Under the pieces are notes generated by a model. The model did no database searches, was not told the DNA's origin, and saw nothing but the letters and a program-made list of their open reading frames with translations. Positions 17,464-25,869 of a DNA stretch of 64,000 nucleotides are shown in pieces. Position 1 is the stretch's first letter, and every line of letters starts with the position of its first letter. The stretch lies in the NCBI RefSeq assembly GCF_020880415.1, contig NZ_JAJIUJ010000111.1:62001-126000 (forward strand), given 5' to 3'. The translations under genes were made by a program, and so were the position numbers. Source of the DNA: Xanthomonas euvesicatoria pv. euvesicatoria (GTDB lineage: Bacteria; Pseudomonadota; Gammaproteobacteria; Xanthomonadales; Xanthomonadaceae).

Positions 17464-17811
17464 TCAGCCCGCCGCAGCGGTCACCACGATTTCCACCTTC
17501 CACTCCGGCCGCGCCAACCTGGCTTCAACGGTGGCGCGGGCAGGCGTGAAGCCGTGCGGCACCCACTGGTCCCAGGCCGCGTTCATGCCATCGAAATCGG
17601 CGATGTCGGCGAGGAAAATTTCCGCACGCAGGATCTTGGTCTTGTCGCTGGCCGCCAGCGCCAGCAGCTTGTCGATCTCGCCCAGCACCTGGCGGGTCTG
17701 CCCGGTGATGTCCTGGCTGGTGTCCTCGGCAATCTGGCCGGCCAGGTAACACACGCCGGCATGGACAGTCATTTCGGACATACGCGGACCCGCATCGAAT
17801 CGCTGCAGCAT
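17464..17811 (-). CDS. RidA/YjgF family deaminase
   Basis: The 115-residue protein belongs to the Rid family, which hydrolyses reactive enamine/imine intermediates (2-aminoacrylate in RidA itself) in the cytoplasm. It has the family strands (GVCYLAGQIAED), helix QVLGEIDKLLALA, and the C-terminal TPARATVEARLA with the substrate-carboxylate arginine, ending KVEIVVTAA. I start it at the ATG at 17811 (AGGAAG seven bases upstream) rather than 11 codons earlier, which would overlap the preceding gene. It follows the DUF998 gene closely on the same strand. Confidence 0.88.
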   Translation of the reverse strand: MLQRFDAGPRMSEMTVHAGVCYLAGQIAEDTSQDITGQTRQVLGEIDKLLALAASDKTKILRAEIFLADIADFDGMNAAWDQWVPHGFTPARATVEARLARPEWKVEIVVTAAAG

Positions 17812-17821
17812 TTCAGGCTTC

Positions 17822-18529
17822 CTACGGTTGATTGACCCCTGCATTGTCCCGCGAATGCGGCAGGCGTGCAGCCCCGTCGCGCTCGCAGCGCGCCAACACG
17901 GTGCCCGCGCGCACCATCCAGACCACGATCAGCACGATGGCGATCTTCTGGCTAATGCCCAAGGGTGCGCTGGTCACGGTGACATGGAACAGCAACACAG
18001 CAAACGCTGCCCAGCCCAGCAGGAAGGCCGAAGGAAAGTGCGCACGCCACCGCACATCGCGCCGGAAGTACCACGACTGCAGCAGCACTGCCGCAATCAC
18101 GCACAGAAACGTCGTATCCGCCGACAGCACATGCACCATCGCGGCCGCCTCCGGCGCCAGCTCGGGCATCCAGCTGTCGCCGATCGAGACCACGCACAGG
18201 CCCACTGCCGCCATCCAGAACAAACCCAGCACGGTGCGGCTACGCGCAGCCGGCGCCAACGCCGCATACAGACCCCGCGCCAACCACGCCATGCTGGCGG
18301 CCAGCAGGCAGTAGGCGGTGCGCAGCAACAAACCATACGGGCCGTGCAGATAGGCGCTCAGTTGCGCATCCACCCACCATAGATCGCGGCGCAACCATTG
18401 CAGCACCAGCACCAGCCCGATGAAGACCATGCCCGCGATGGCGGCGACGCGGCCGGCGTGGCCGCTCCAGCGCGGCGGCATGGCCCGCGCGTGCGGCGCA
18501 AACGTTGGGGAATCGGGTGGAGTGCGCAT
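17822..18529 (-). CDS. DUF998-like six-helix membrane protein
   Basis: The 235-residue protein has about six membrane helices in the DUF998 arrangement: a first helix GMVFIGLVLVLQWL, the pair around LLLRTAYCLLAASM, GLFWMAAVGLCVVSIGD, MVHVLSADTTFLCVIAAVLLQ and two more at the C-terminus. Family function is unknown. The start at 18529 (MRTPPDSP) is preferred; a longer frame to 18724 adds an arginine-rich tail with no match. It is only ten bases from the RidA gene and divergent from mprF, with 263 bases between them for both promoters. Confidence 0.7.
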   Translation of the reverse strand: MRTPPDSPTFAPHARAMPPRWSGHAGRVAAIAGMVFIGLVLVLQWLRRDLWWVDAQLSAYLHGPYGLLLRTAYCLLAASMAWLARGLYAALAPAARSRTVLGLFWMAAVGLCVVSIGDSWMPELAPEAAAMVHVLSADTTFLCVIAAVLLQSWYFRRDVRWRAHFPSAFLLGWAAFAVLLFHVTVTSAPLGISQKIAIVLIVVWMVRAGTVLARCERDGAARLPHSRDNAGVNQP

Positions 18530-18792
18530 CAGCAGCCTGTCTGCCTTCCAACTGTCATGGCTGTCCTGTCGTGTTCGTTCGGCACGCGTGTGCGGCTTTG
18601 CCCTATGATGCGCGCGGCCGGCCCGCACGGACACTGTGTCGGTACGATCGAACCACGCGTTCACTGGATGTCGGCACCTTCGCAACCACGCTGCATGCAC
18701 CCTCAACCCGACCGGCCCATGCATTGCAAACGCGCGCGCGGCACACCTCGTGCATGCACCCTCCTTCCCTTTCAGCAGATCCCGTTGCCCTC

Positions 18793-21357
18793 ATGACGGA
18801 TACCCCCGCGTCTTCCGAAACGTCCGCCAGCGGTTGGCGTCGCGCCTTGCCGGTCATCATCAGCCTGGCGATCCTGGCGATGGCCCTGCATGCGCTGTCG
18901 TCGCAGTTCACCGACCACGGCTACCGCCAGATCCGGCATGCGTTCCGTGCGCTGGGCGCGGGGCAGATCGCACTGACGCTGCTGCTCGGCCTGAGCAGCT
19001 ACGCGTGCCTGGTGGGCTTCGACTGGGTGGGGCTCAAGCGCACCGGCAAGCAGCTGCATCCGGCACGGGTGGGCATCACCGCCTTCATGGCGCATGCGGT
19101 CGGGCAGACCTTGGGCTTTGCCGCACTCACCGGCGGCGCCGTGCGCCTGCGCGGCTACGGCAGCGTGGGCCTGACCCTGGCCGAGATTGGCCAGGTGGTG
19201 CTGATGAGCACCCTGGGCTTCATCTTCGGGGCCTGGGTGCTGCTGGGTCTGGCATTGCTGCTGGAACCGGAAGCGGCCGCGCGCGCGTTGCCGATCACTG
19301 CGCAGGCCATCCGCATTGCCGGCATCGCCCTGCTGGTCGGCTACAGCGCCATGCTGGCGCTGGTCGGCAAACAGGGCCGCGAGTTCGGCATCCGCACCCA
19401 CCGGTTCTGGTTACCGGACCGCACCACGGTGCTGGGCGTCACCGCACTGAGCGTGGTGGAACTGGGCCTGGCCGCGGCCGCGTTCTACGTGCTGCTGCCG
19501 CCGGACCCCGGTACCGGCTACTTCGGCTTCATCGGCATCTGGCTGGTGGCCGTGGTGGCCGGGCTGATCTCCACCGTGCCGGCCGGCCTGGGCGTGTTCG
19601 AGTGGAGCCTGCTCAAACTGCTGCCGCACGTGACTCCCGCCGCGGTCCTGGCCGCGGCGCTGGCCTACCGCGTCACGTACTACATCGTGCCACTGCTGAT
19701 CTCGGTGGCCATGGCGGCCGCCTCCGGGCTGCGCGCGCCGGTACGCGTCGGCGCCAGCACCGCGCGCACCGTGTGGAAGACCCTGCGCCCGTGGCTGCCG
19801 CAGATTCTGGCGTTGGCGGTGTTTGCAGTGGGTGCCGCGCTGGTGATCGACGGCACCCTGCCGACACCGCGCGCGCGCCAGGAAGTGGCGCCGCTGCCGC
19901 TGATCGAAACCTCGCATCTGCTGGTCAGCCTGGGCGGCATGATGCTGCTGCTGATCGGCCAGGGCCTGCAGCGCCGCAGCCATGCGGCCTGGGTGCTGGC
20001 GCTGGGCGTGTGCTTGCTGCTGCCGCCGTTGGCGCTGCTGCGCGGCAGCCATATCTCGGTGTCGTTGTCGGCGGCGCTGGCAGCGGTTGCGCTGTGGGCG
20101 GCGCGACGCGAGTTCTATCGCCAGGGCGCGCTGCTGGACGAAGCCTGGTCGTGGCGCTGGCTGAGCAACCTGGGCCTGGTGCTGGTGGCCACGTTCTGGC
20201 TGCTGTTCTTCGTCTACAGCCATGTCGAATACAGCAACGATCTGTGGTGGCAGTTCGCCACCTCGGCCAATGCGCCGCGTGCATTGCGCGCCGCGCTGAT
20301 CCTGTGCGTGGGCGTGATCGTGTTCGGCATGGCGCGCCTGCTGCGTGGTGGACGCAGGCCGATGCCGGCGGCCGATGCGCAGACGCTGCAGACGCTGGCA
20401 CCGATCCTGGCCACCAGTACCGATACCCAGGCCTGCCTGGCGCTGACCGGCGACAAGGCGTTTTTGTTGGATGAGCAGCGCCGTGGCTTTGTGATGATGC
20501 AGCGCTATGGCGGTTCGTTGATTTCCATGGGCGACCCGGTCGGTCCGCCGGAGGTGGCGTGCGCGCTGATCTGGCGCTTCCGCGAAGAGGCCGACCACAT
20601 GGGCCTGCGCCCGGTGTTCTACCAGGTCGGCGAACGGTACTGGCAGACCTATCTCGACATGGGCCTGACCCTGGTCAAGCTGGGCGAAGAGGCGATCGTG
20701 CCGCTGGAGGGTTTCACCCTGGAAGGCCGCGACCGTGCCGACCTGCGCCAGGCCTGGAACCGCGGCAAGCGCGGCGGCCTGAGCTTCCGCATGCTGCCGC
20801 CCGAACAGGTGGAGGAGGTATTGCCGCGCCTGGCCGAGGTGTCGGAACAATGGCTGGAAGAAAAATCCGGCGAAGAGAAAGGCTTCTCGCTGGGCAGCTT
20901 CGATCCGGATTACCTGCGTCGCTTCCCGGTGGCGGTGGCCGAGGTCGAAGGCCAGATCGTGGCATTTGCCAATGTGTGGTGGGCACCGGCCGGCGGCGAA
21001 CTGTCGGTGGACCTGATGCGGCACAGCGCGCAGGCACCGAAGGGCACCATGGACTTCCTGTTCATCGAGTTGTTCCTGTGGGGCCAGGCCAACGGCTACA
21101 CGCGGTTCTCGCTGGGCATGGCGCCGTTGTCGGGCCTGGCCGAACATCGCCTGGCCGGGCGCTGGAACCGCTTCGCCAGCCTGGTCGCGCGGCACGGCGA
21201 GCGTTTCTACGGATTCAGCGGTCTACGCCGCTTCAAATCGAAGTTCGCCCCGACCTGGCGTCCACGCTACCTGGTCGCCCCCGGCGGCATGCATCTGCCG
21301 GCCGCCTTGCTGGATGTCACCCGCCTGATCTCGGCCGATCCTGGGCGGCAGGAGTAA
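18793..21357 (+). CDS. mprF: Bifunctional aminoacyl-phosphatidylglycerol synthase/flippase MprF
   Basis: MprF transfers an amino acid (Lys or Ala) from aminoacyl-tRNA to phosphatidylglycerol and flips the product outward, making the surface less negative and resistant to cationic peptides. The 854-residue protein has the two expected halves: about 14 membrane helices to residue ~540, including the flippase segment (FAALTGGAVRLRGYG, LISTVPAGLGVFEW), then a cytosolic DUF2156 synthase domain (GDKAFLLDEQRRGFVMMQRYGG, SMGDPVG, SVDLMRHS, NGYTRFSLGMAPLSGL). The amino acid used cannot be read from sequence. The ATG at 18793 is chosen; one 13 codons upstream is possible. The tail-to-tail virJ gene encodes the probable opposing hydrolase. 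Confidence 0.95.
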   Translation: MTDTPASSETSASGWRRALPVIISLAILAMALHALSSQFTDHGYRQIRHAFRALGAGQIALTLLLGLSSYACLVGFDWVGLKRTGKQLHPARVGITAFMAHAVGQTLGFAALTGGAVRLRGYGSVGLTLAEIGQVVLMSTLGFIFGAWVLLGLALLLEPEAAARALPITAQAIRIAGIALLVGYSAMLALVGKQGREFGIRTHRFWLPDRTTVLGVTALSVVELGLAAAAFYVLLPPDPGTGYFGFIGIWLVAVVAGLISTVPAGLGVFEWSLLKLLPHVTPAAVLAAALAYRVTYYIVPLLISVAMAAASGLRAPVRVGASTARTVWKTLRPWLPQILALAVFAVGAALVIDGTLPTPRARQEVAPLPLIETSHLLVSLGGMMLLLIGQGLQRRSHAAWVLALGVCLLLPPLALLRGSHISVSLSAALAAVALWAARREFYRQGALLDEAWSWRWLSNLGLVLVATFWLLFFVYSHVEYSNDLWWQFATSANAPRALRAALILCVGVIVFGMARLLRGGRRPMPAADAQTLQTLAPILATSTDTQACLALTGDKAFLLDEQRRGFVMMQRYGGSLISMGDPVGPPEVACALIWRFREEADHMGLRPVFYQVGERYWQTYLDMGLTLVKLGEEAIVPLEGFTLEGRDRADLRQAWNRGKRGGLSFRMLPPEQVEEVLPRLAEVSEQWLEEKSGEEKGFSLGSFDPDYLRRFPVAVAEVEGQIVAFANVWWAPAGGELSVDLMRHSAQAPKGTMDFLFIELFLWGQANGYTRFSLGMAPLSGLAEHRLAGRWNRFASLVARHGERFYGFSGLRRFKSKFAPTWRPRYLVAPGGMHLPAALLDVTRLISADPGRQE

Positions 21358-21648
21358 GCCCGCGCGCGACGCTGGCGCCGAACATGCAGGTCTGGCCGCG
21401 TTCGCTGGCGCCCACCGTAGCGGATTGACAATGCAGGAGCACGCCGTTTCCGGCAATCCTGGTGTGCGGAGCAGCGGCCGCAGACCGTGAAAGCGCGGTG
21501 CCACGTCCGCGGGCCAGCGCATGTGGGGCGGCATGGATGCCGCCATCGAGCTTCCAGGACGGGTTTACAGCGTGTCGCGATTCCGGACCCGGCACCGCGC
21601 CGCCGACCAGGACACGGTCGGCGCACTCAGATCAAACACTGTCCGGCC

Positions 21649-23022
21649 TTACGGCTTCGACAGCGTGTGCAACTGGTCCATGATCGTCTTGGCCAGGGTC
21701 GTGTAATCGCCCTTGAAATGGTGATCGCCTGGCAGTGCGACCCGCTTGGCCACGTTTGCGGGCAGGTTCGGGCAAAGCGCATCGTCGTCGTCCTGGCCGT
21801 AGATGCACACCGTCGTGCCGGCCGGCAGACGCTGTACTTCCGGCGCGATCGGCAGGCCCTCGTCGTCCGAGCCCAGCCAGTTGCTGACGTGGAACTCGTA
21901 GTCGGCCAGCTTGCCGACCGACAGCAGCGCCGTCATACGCAGGTTCTGCTTGGTCGCAGCGGGCAGTTTATTGATGGCCGCCGGCAGCACGTCGGCGCCC
22001 TGCGAAAAGCCGATCAGTACCACGCGCTGGCGATCCCAGCGCTGCGCATAGATGCGGGCAATGCGATCCAGGTCGTCGGCAAAGCCTTGCGGGGTGCGTT
22101 CGGTCCAGAAGTAACGCAGCGAATCCAGGCCGACCACCGGAATGCCTTGCGCGGCGAGTGCATCGGCCACCTCTTCGTCCAGGCCTGCCCAACCGCCATC
22201 GCCGGACACGAAGATCACGAAGGTGTCGTCGTCGCTGTCGCCATCGGGCTTGGCCGGCAGTTCCACCACCGGCAGATCCGCCAGACCGCCCGGCGGCGGC
22301 GGCAACGCCACGCCCTTCTGCTCGCCCAGCGAACGCACCGCGGCGCGCAGGCCGGGCAGGATGTCGCCTTTGGCAGAGCGCCGGAAGGTTCGCGCCTGCG
22401 GCACCTGCTTGAGGAAACCCTCTTCGGCAGCCGCCGGGCAGCGTTTGTCCTGGCTGGCGGCAAGCACCCAGGGAATCTGCAACGGCACCGGCAACAGCGT
22501 GTTGGTCCCCGGGCGTACACCCGGCTGGCAGATTGCCCGGTTGGACACGGTGGCCGGGCAGAGCCCGTCGGTGAGCACGCCGGCCAGGACGTGCGGCTTG
22601 GCCTGAGCCGCGATCGCATAGGCCAACGCGGCGCCCTCGCCATCGCCCACCAGCAGCGGCAGACGATAGGTGGGGATGTGATAGAAGGCCTGCACGTAAC
22701 GCGAGAAATTTTCCACGTCGCCGACCGAGAACGTGCAGGTGCCGCCAGCCTTGCGCAGCACTGCGTACAGGTGCGCGGTGTCCACCACCGCCACCATCGC
22801 ACCGTCGGCGCGCAGGCTTTCTGCCTGGGCCTGGCGCTTGGCGGCATCGCCCGCACCGGCCAGCCAGATCACCACCCGTTGCGGCTCGCCCTTGGGCATC
22901 AGCACCGGCACCTGCTCGAAACGGCCGTGGCTGACCGGTTCCGGCGCCTGCGCGGCGGCCATGCCCGACAGCGTCAACATCGCCGCGCCGCAGAGCGCGC
23001 TCCACATTTCAAGTCGTCGCAT
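21649..23022 (-). CDS. virJ: VirJ/AcvB family periplasmic lipid hydrolase
   Basis: The 457-residue protein has a Sec signal peptide (MRRLEMWSAL..., cleavage near GMAAAQA) and two alpha/beta-hydrolase-like halves as in AcvB. The C-terminal half has the nucleophile elbow GFSQGAD, strand VIFVSGDGGWAGLD and a final histidine in LPGDHHFKGDY. Agrobacterium AcvB is a periplasmic lysyl-phosphatidylglycerol hydrolase encoded with the MprF homologue lpiA. Here the gene faces mprF tail to tail, which supports the same role; in Xanthomonas the family is usually annotated simply as virulence protein. I start at MRRL, nine codons into the longest frame, where the signal peptide begins. Confidence 0.85.
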   Translation of the reverse strand: MRRLEMWSALCGAAMLTLSGMAAAQAPEPVSHGRFEQVPVLMPKGEPQRVVIWLAGAGDAAKRQAQAESLRADGAMVAVVDTAHLYAVLRKAGGTCTFSVGDVENFSRYVQAFYHIPTYRLPLLVGDGEGAALAYAIAAQAKPHVLAGVLTDGLCPATVSNRAICQPGVRPGTNTLLPVPLQIPWVLAASQDKRCPAAAEEGFLKQVPQARTFRRSAKGDILPGLRAAVRSLGEQKGVALPPPPGGLADLPVVELPAKPDGDSDDDTFVIFVSGDGGWAGLDEEVADALAAQGIPVVGLDSLRYFWTERTPQGFADDLDRIARIYAQRWDRQRVVLIGFSQGADVLPAAINKLPAATKQNLRMTALLSVGKLADYEFHVSNWLGSDDEGLPIAPEVQRLPAGTTVCIYGQDDDDALCPNLPANVAKRVALPGDHHFKGDYTTLAKTIMDQLHTLSKP

Positions 23023-23091
23023 GTCGCACCATCGGGAAAAGTGGTTCAAAGATAATCGTTCCGGACTGCAGCGCGAAGCGCAGGACCTGGC

Positions 23092-23286
23092 TCATTGCGC
23101 CTCGGGGCGGCTGACCGCCGGCTGGCGCGCTTCCCACGCTGCCAGGGCCTGGCGGTAACGCATCAGCTCCTCGGCATACAGATCGTGCACGCACAGCGGG
23201 CAGCCGCTCTCACAGCATTCGTTGGGCGCAGGCGGCTGCGGGGCGATCGGGCGTGGGTCTGGGCGGGAAGCAGCGCTGTCGTGCAT
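23092..23286 (-). CDS. Oxidoreductase-like-domain small protein
   Basis: The 64-residue protein carries the short cysteine motif ECCESGCPLCVHDLY (about residues 23-37), the hallmark of the oxidoreductase-like N-terminal family found alone in proteobacteria and fused to mitochondrial proteins. The four cysteines may bind a metal or a cluster; no activity is known. The tail, with RYRQALAAWEAR, is helical. It begins on the same strand just downstream of the HD-domain gene and precedes virJ by 69 bases. Confidence 0.82.
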   Translation of the reverse strand: MHDSAASRPDPRPIAPQPPAPNECCESGCPLCVHDLYAEELMRYRQALAAWEARQPAVSRPEAQ

Positions 23287-23346
23287 GCGGCCATTGTAGC
23301 GTGCGCATCGGACTCAGCCGGACATGCAGCCGGCTGGGGCGTAGGC

Positions 23347-23952
23347 TCAGCGCCCCAGCCGCCGGCGCAGATTGGCGCGCGCTGCAGTGTCGTGGCGGGT
23401 ATGGAAGTAGTCGCTCAGGAAGATGCGCGGTTGCTTGAGCACAGCCGCCAGGAATCGACGGCGATTGCGCCGGAACAGCACGCTGGGCACGTGCCCGCGA
23501 TACTCCTCGGCGATGGCCTGATCGTAGGCATCGAATACAGCCGCGGGCGCGGCCAGGATCGCCATGTCGCAGTCCAGGAACAGCGCGGCGTCTTCATCCA
23601 CGTCCTGCGGCTGCACTTGTCCATGCCGGGCCGTGAGCAGGATCAGCGCCTGCACCCGCTCGACATCCACCCGCGCCTGCGGCCACCAGCGCGGGATGGC
23701 TTCGGCCGCCATCAGTGCCGATTGCGCCTCGTTGTCGCTGCGTCCGGGCTGATACACCGCATCATGGAACAGCACCGCCAGCCAGACTTCTGTCGGCTGG
23801 CGCCAGCCCGGCCCGGCCGCGACCTCGGCGTAGTGCTGCAGCACCGCGCGAACGTGGCCGAAGTGGTGGTAAGCGCGCGGCGGGGCGGCATAGGCCTGTT
23901 CGAGCGCGGCCAGGTGGTCGGCGTGCAATGGCAATGGCGTGGCGATGTCCAT
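23347..23952 (-). CDS. HD-superfamily metal-dependent phosphohydrolase
   Basis: The 201-residue protein fits the small predicted HD hydrolases: PPRAYHHFGHV with the first metal histidines (about 25-35), then the HD pair in AVLFHDAVYQ (about 60-70), a histidine in TARHG and a distal aspartate in FLDCDMAILAA. The family hydrolyses phosphate esters or nucleotides; the substrate is unknown. It is followed on the same strand by the oxidoreductase-like gene after 60 bases and preceded by the 2H phosphoesterase gene after 35 bases, so a small operon is likely. Confidence 0.87.
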   Translation of the reverse strand: MDIATPLPLHADHLAALEQAYAAPPRAYHHFGHVRAVLQHYAEVAAGPGWRQPTEVWLAVLFHDAVYQPGRSDNEAQSALMAAEAIPRWWPQARVDVERVQALILLTARHGQVQPQDVDEDAALFLDCDMAILAAPAAVFDAYDQAIAEEYRGHVPSVLFRRNRRRFLAAVLKQPRIFLSDYFHTRHDTAARANLRRRLGR

Positions 23953-23987
23953 GTCCGCAGGCTACCGCGTACGCGCGGCCATGCACA

Positions 23988-24590
23988 TCAGCGCAGCGAC
24001 CAGCGGCCTTCGATCTGGTAGCGCGACTGGCCAAGAAAGCTACGTACCAGCGCGAAATCGCGCACTGTCCAGGCAAGCGCATCGCAGCGTCGCTGCGGCA
24101 CCGCCTGATTGCAGTACAGCAGCGTCATGTGCGGCGTGTATTGCGCATCACCGGCAATGCCCACATGCCCCAGCTGCCTTCCCAATGCGCCCTGCAGCTC
24201 GTAAAGCCCGCGCACCTGCTCTTCGCCACGCAGCACGCAGGGAAGTTGCGAGCGCCTGCCGCCGAAGGTGCCGACGCGATCGAACTCCACCTCGAACGCG
24301 TCCATCTGCACGCGCGTCGCTGCCTGGCTGGCGCGGCTCACCAACGATGGCGGCAGACCACCGGCGTAATCACCCAGATGATGCAGGGTCACATGCAGCC
24401 GTTCGCGCGCAAGCGCCTTGCCTTGGGCGTGCCCGCCTTGCAACAGGCGGTCGGCAATGCGCGCTGCATGCTCGGCAGTGGACGCATCGGCCATCACCGC
24501 GAAAAACAGACGTTCGGTGGTCTTCTCTTCTCCAAGCCCGAGCGACAGCTGTGCCTCGGCCGATGACAGGTACAGGAACTGTTGCTTCAT
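23988..24590 (-). CDS. thpR: RNA 2',3'-cyclic phosphodiesterase (2H superfamily)
   Basis: The 200-residue protein has the two HxT/Sx motifs of the 2H phosphoesterases: HVTLHHLG near residue 67 and HMTLLY near 154. ThpR (formerly called 2'-5' RNA ligase LigT) opens 2',3'-cyclic phosphate RNA ends in the cytoplasm. The N-terminus here is about 25 residues longer than the usual RLFFAV opening; an internal start near RLFFAVM would give the standard 175-180 residues, but no ATG is available there, so the upstream start may be genuine or a GTG was missed. Confidence 0.88.
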   Translation of the reverse strand: MKQQFLYLSSAEAQLSLGLGEEKTTERLFFAVMADASTAEHAARIADRLLQGGHAQGKALARERLHVTLHHLGDYAGGLPPSLVSRASQAATRVQMDAFEVEFDRVGTFGGRRSQLPCVLRGEEQVRGLYELQGALGRQLGHVGIAGDAQYTPHMTLLYCNQAVPQRRCDALAWTVRDFALVRSFLGQSRYQIEGRWSLR

Positions 24591-24767
24591 GGGTGGATGC
24601 CGCGACCGCGCAACGCGGGCCTGCCTGAAGAAGGGCGGCGGATACTAGCAGACCCAACGCGTGCCGGACATGCCGGCATGCATGGCGTGGATGTGGAACC
24701 TCTTGCATTGCGTGGAACTGCGATTGCGGCCTTGCGCCATGCATGCGCGCCTGCGGCGACACACAAA

Positions 24768-24795
24768 GAAACGGGCAGCATGCGCTGCCCGTTTC
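24768..24795 (-). terminator. Intrinsic terminator after the four-helix-bundle gene
   Basis: A perfect 12-pair stem (GAAACGGGCAGC at 24768-24779 with GCTGCCCGTTTC at 24784-24795) closes a four-base loop. Read on the minus strand it is followed by TTTGTGTG, fitting the end of the transcript from the gene at 24862-25317, whose stop is 67 bases away. On the plus strand it is followed by CGCCTTTATC and could also work weakly. Confidence 0.75.
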
Positions 24796-24861
24796 CGCCT
24801 TTATCGTCTTACTCCGGAGCTGCATCGGATCGGTGACGATGCACTCGGTTCAACGCGCAGC

Positions 24862-25317
24862 TTATGCGGCGCTCTTCATCGCATGCTTGCGGTTGCGCAT
24901 GACGTCATGGCAAGCGCGTACCTCAGGCAGCAGGCGCAGCGCGGCTTCGCGTGCAGCGGCCGGGGTGTCCTGGTCGGCGATGGTCTCGTCGAACGCCTTC
25001 AACAGACGGTCTTCGGACTCTTCCAGCTCGGCCACATAGCCGTACTTGGTGTTGCCCAGGGTTGCGCGAACCTTGCCGTAGAACTGCTGCATGCTGCCCA
25101 CCATGGTGCCGTGCTGTTCCGGCGTGCCACCGGCGGCGGCGACCACACTGCTCAGGCTGCTGACGATGTCGGTCTTGACGCCGGCAATGCGGCGGAACAG
25201 CGTCGCGAGCTCCGCGTCGCCCACCTTGGCCGCGGCTTCTTCATAGAAGTCCTTGCCGTCGCGCGAGATGGCGATGAGGTCGTTGAGGCTATGCTCGGTT
25301 TTGCTCTGAATGCTCAT
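24862..25317 (-). CDS. PA2169-family (DUF2383) four-helix-bundle protein
   Basis: The 151-residue protein is all-helical and matches the PA2169/DUF2383 family of ferritin-like four-helix bundles: LNDLIAISRDGKDFYEEAAAKV at the start, then a helix around LFRRIAGVKTDIVSSL, TKYGYVAELEESEDRLLKAFDETI and a last helix ending CHDVMRNRKHAMK. Members rise in stationary phase or stress in other gammaproteobacteria, but no enzyme activity is known. A strong AAGGAG precedes the start. It is monocistronic, ending at the hairpin at 24768-24795. Confidence 0.9.
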   Translation of the reverse strand: MSIQSKTEHSLNDLIAISRDGKDFYEEAAAKVGDAELATLFRRIAGVKTDIVSSLSSVVAAAGGTPEQHGTMVGSMQQFYGKVRATLGNTKYGYVAELEESEDRLLKAFDETIADQDTPAAAREAALRLLPEVRACHDVMRNRKHAMKSAA

Positions 25318-25536
25318 GTGTGGCTCCTTGTTTGGATGGACCGACGCCGCGCGGTGCGATGACTGCGCGTGCGGCGGTTTAACTCAATCGATGGGTTGAT
25401 TGCAGTGCCGTCGCGTTGTGTACGGCCTCATCCTCGCGTCGCCCGCATAATCGATATGTGAGCGATGTGGGCATCGTCCTCACGCCATCATGCAGGCGAT
25501 GAATTGCAATTCATCCATGCCAACAGCGAGTCAAGA

Positions 25537-25707
25537 TCACTTCGGCTGGCGACTGGCCCACATGTTGTCGACCAGATTCGGATACGGCCGCCCTGCCTCT
25601 TCGGCGCGTTGCTTGGCGGCTGCTTTTTGCGCATCGGTCAACGGTGTCGACTTCGCCTTGCCCTTGGGATTGGAGCGCTTCCAAGGCGGTGGAGTGAACT
25701 CGTTCAT
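25537..25707 (-). CDS. Small conserved-looking hydrophilic protein
   Basis: This 56-residue basic protein opens MNEFTPPPWKRSNPKGKAKS and continues into a helical TDAQKAAAKQRAEEAGRPYPNLVDNMW. A longer frame to 25854 exists, but the added N-terminus is low-complexity arginine/serine and non-family-like. The composition (Lys/Ala helix, Pro-rich start, no cysteine) resembles small proteins that recur in Xanthomonas genomes. Function unknown. The ribosome site is weak. It follows the MFS gene's downstream end on the same strand after a gap of 162 bases. Confidence 0.65.
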   Translation of the reverse strand: MNEFTPPPWKRSNPKGKAKSTPLTDAQKAAAKQRAEEAGRPYPNLVDNMWASRQPK

Positions 25708-25869
25708 GGCACTGTTCGGTCCGCTTGATGGAGCGCGAAGTCTCGCCGGCGCCCCGTGAGATGGCTGTCGTGATGGCACATGGGCTGTGCGAATCGCTGC
25801 ATGGCGCCGCAAGCTGCCACCGGAGCGAAACGGCGCCGCGGGCGCTTGACGCATCGCGGCACCGGCAGC

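Noticed and set aside
18505-18792. Longer N-terminus for MprF
   Set aside because: The added 96 codons overlap the divergent gene's start region and are not family-like; internal ATG at 18793 gives the normal start.
19411-21195. Long minus-strand frame opposite mprF
   Set aside because: Antisense shadow; His/Gln/Arg-rich with no recognisable feature.
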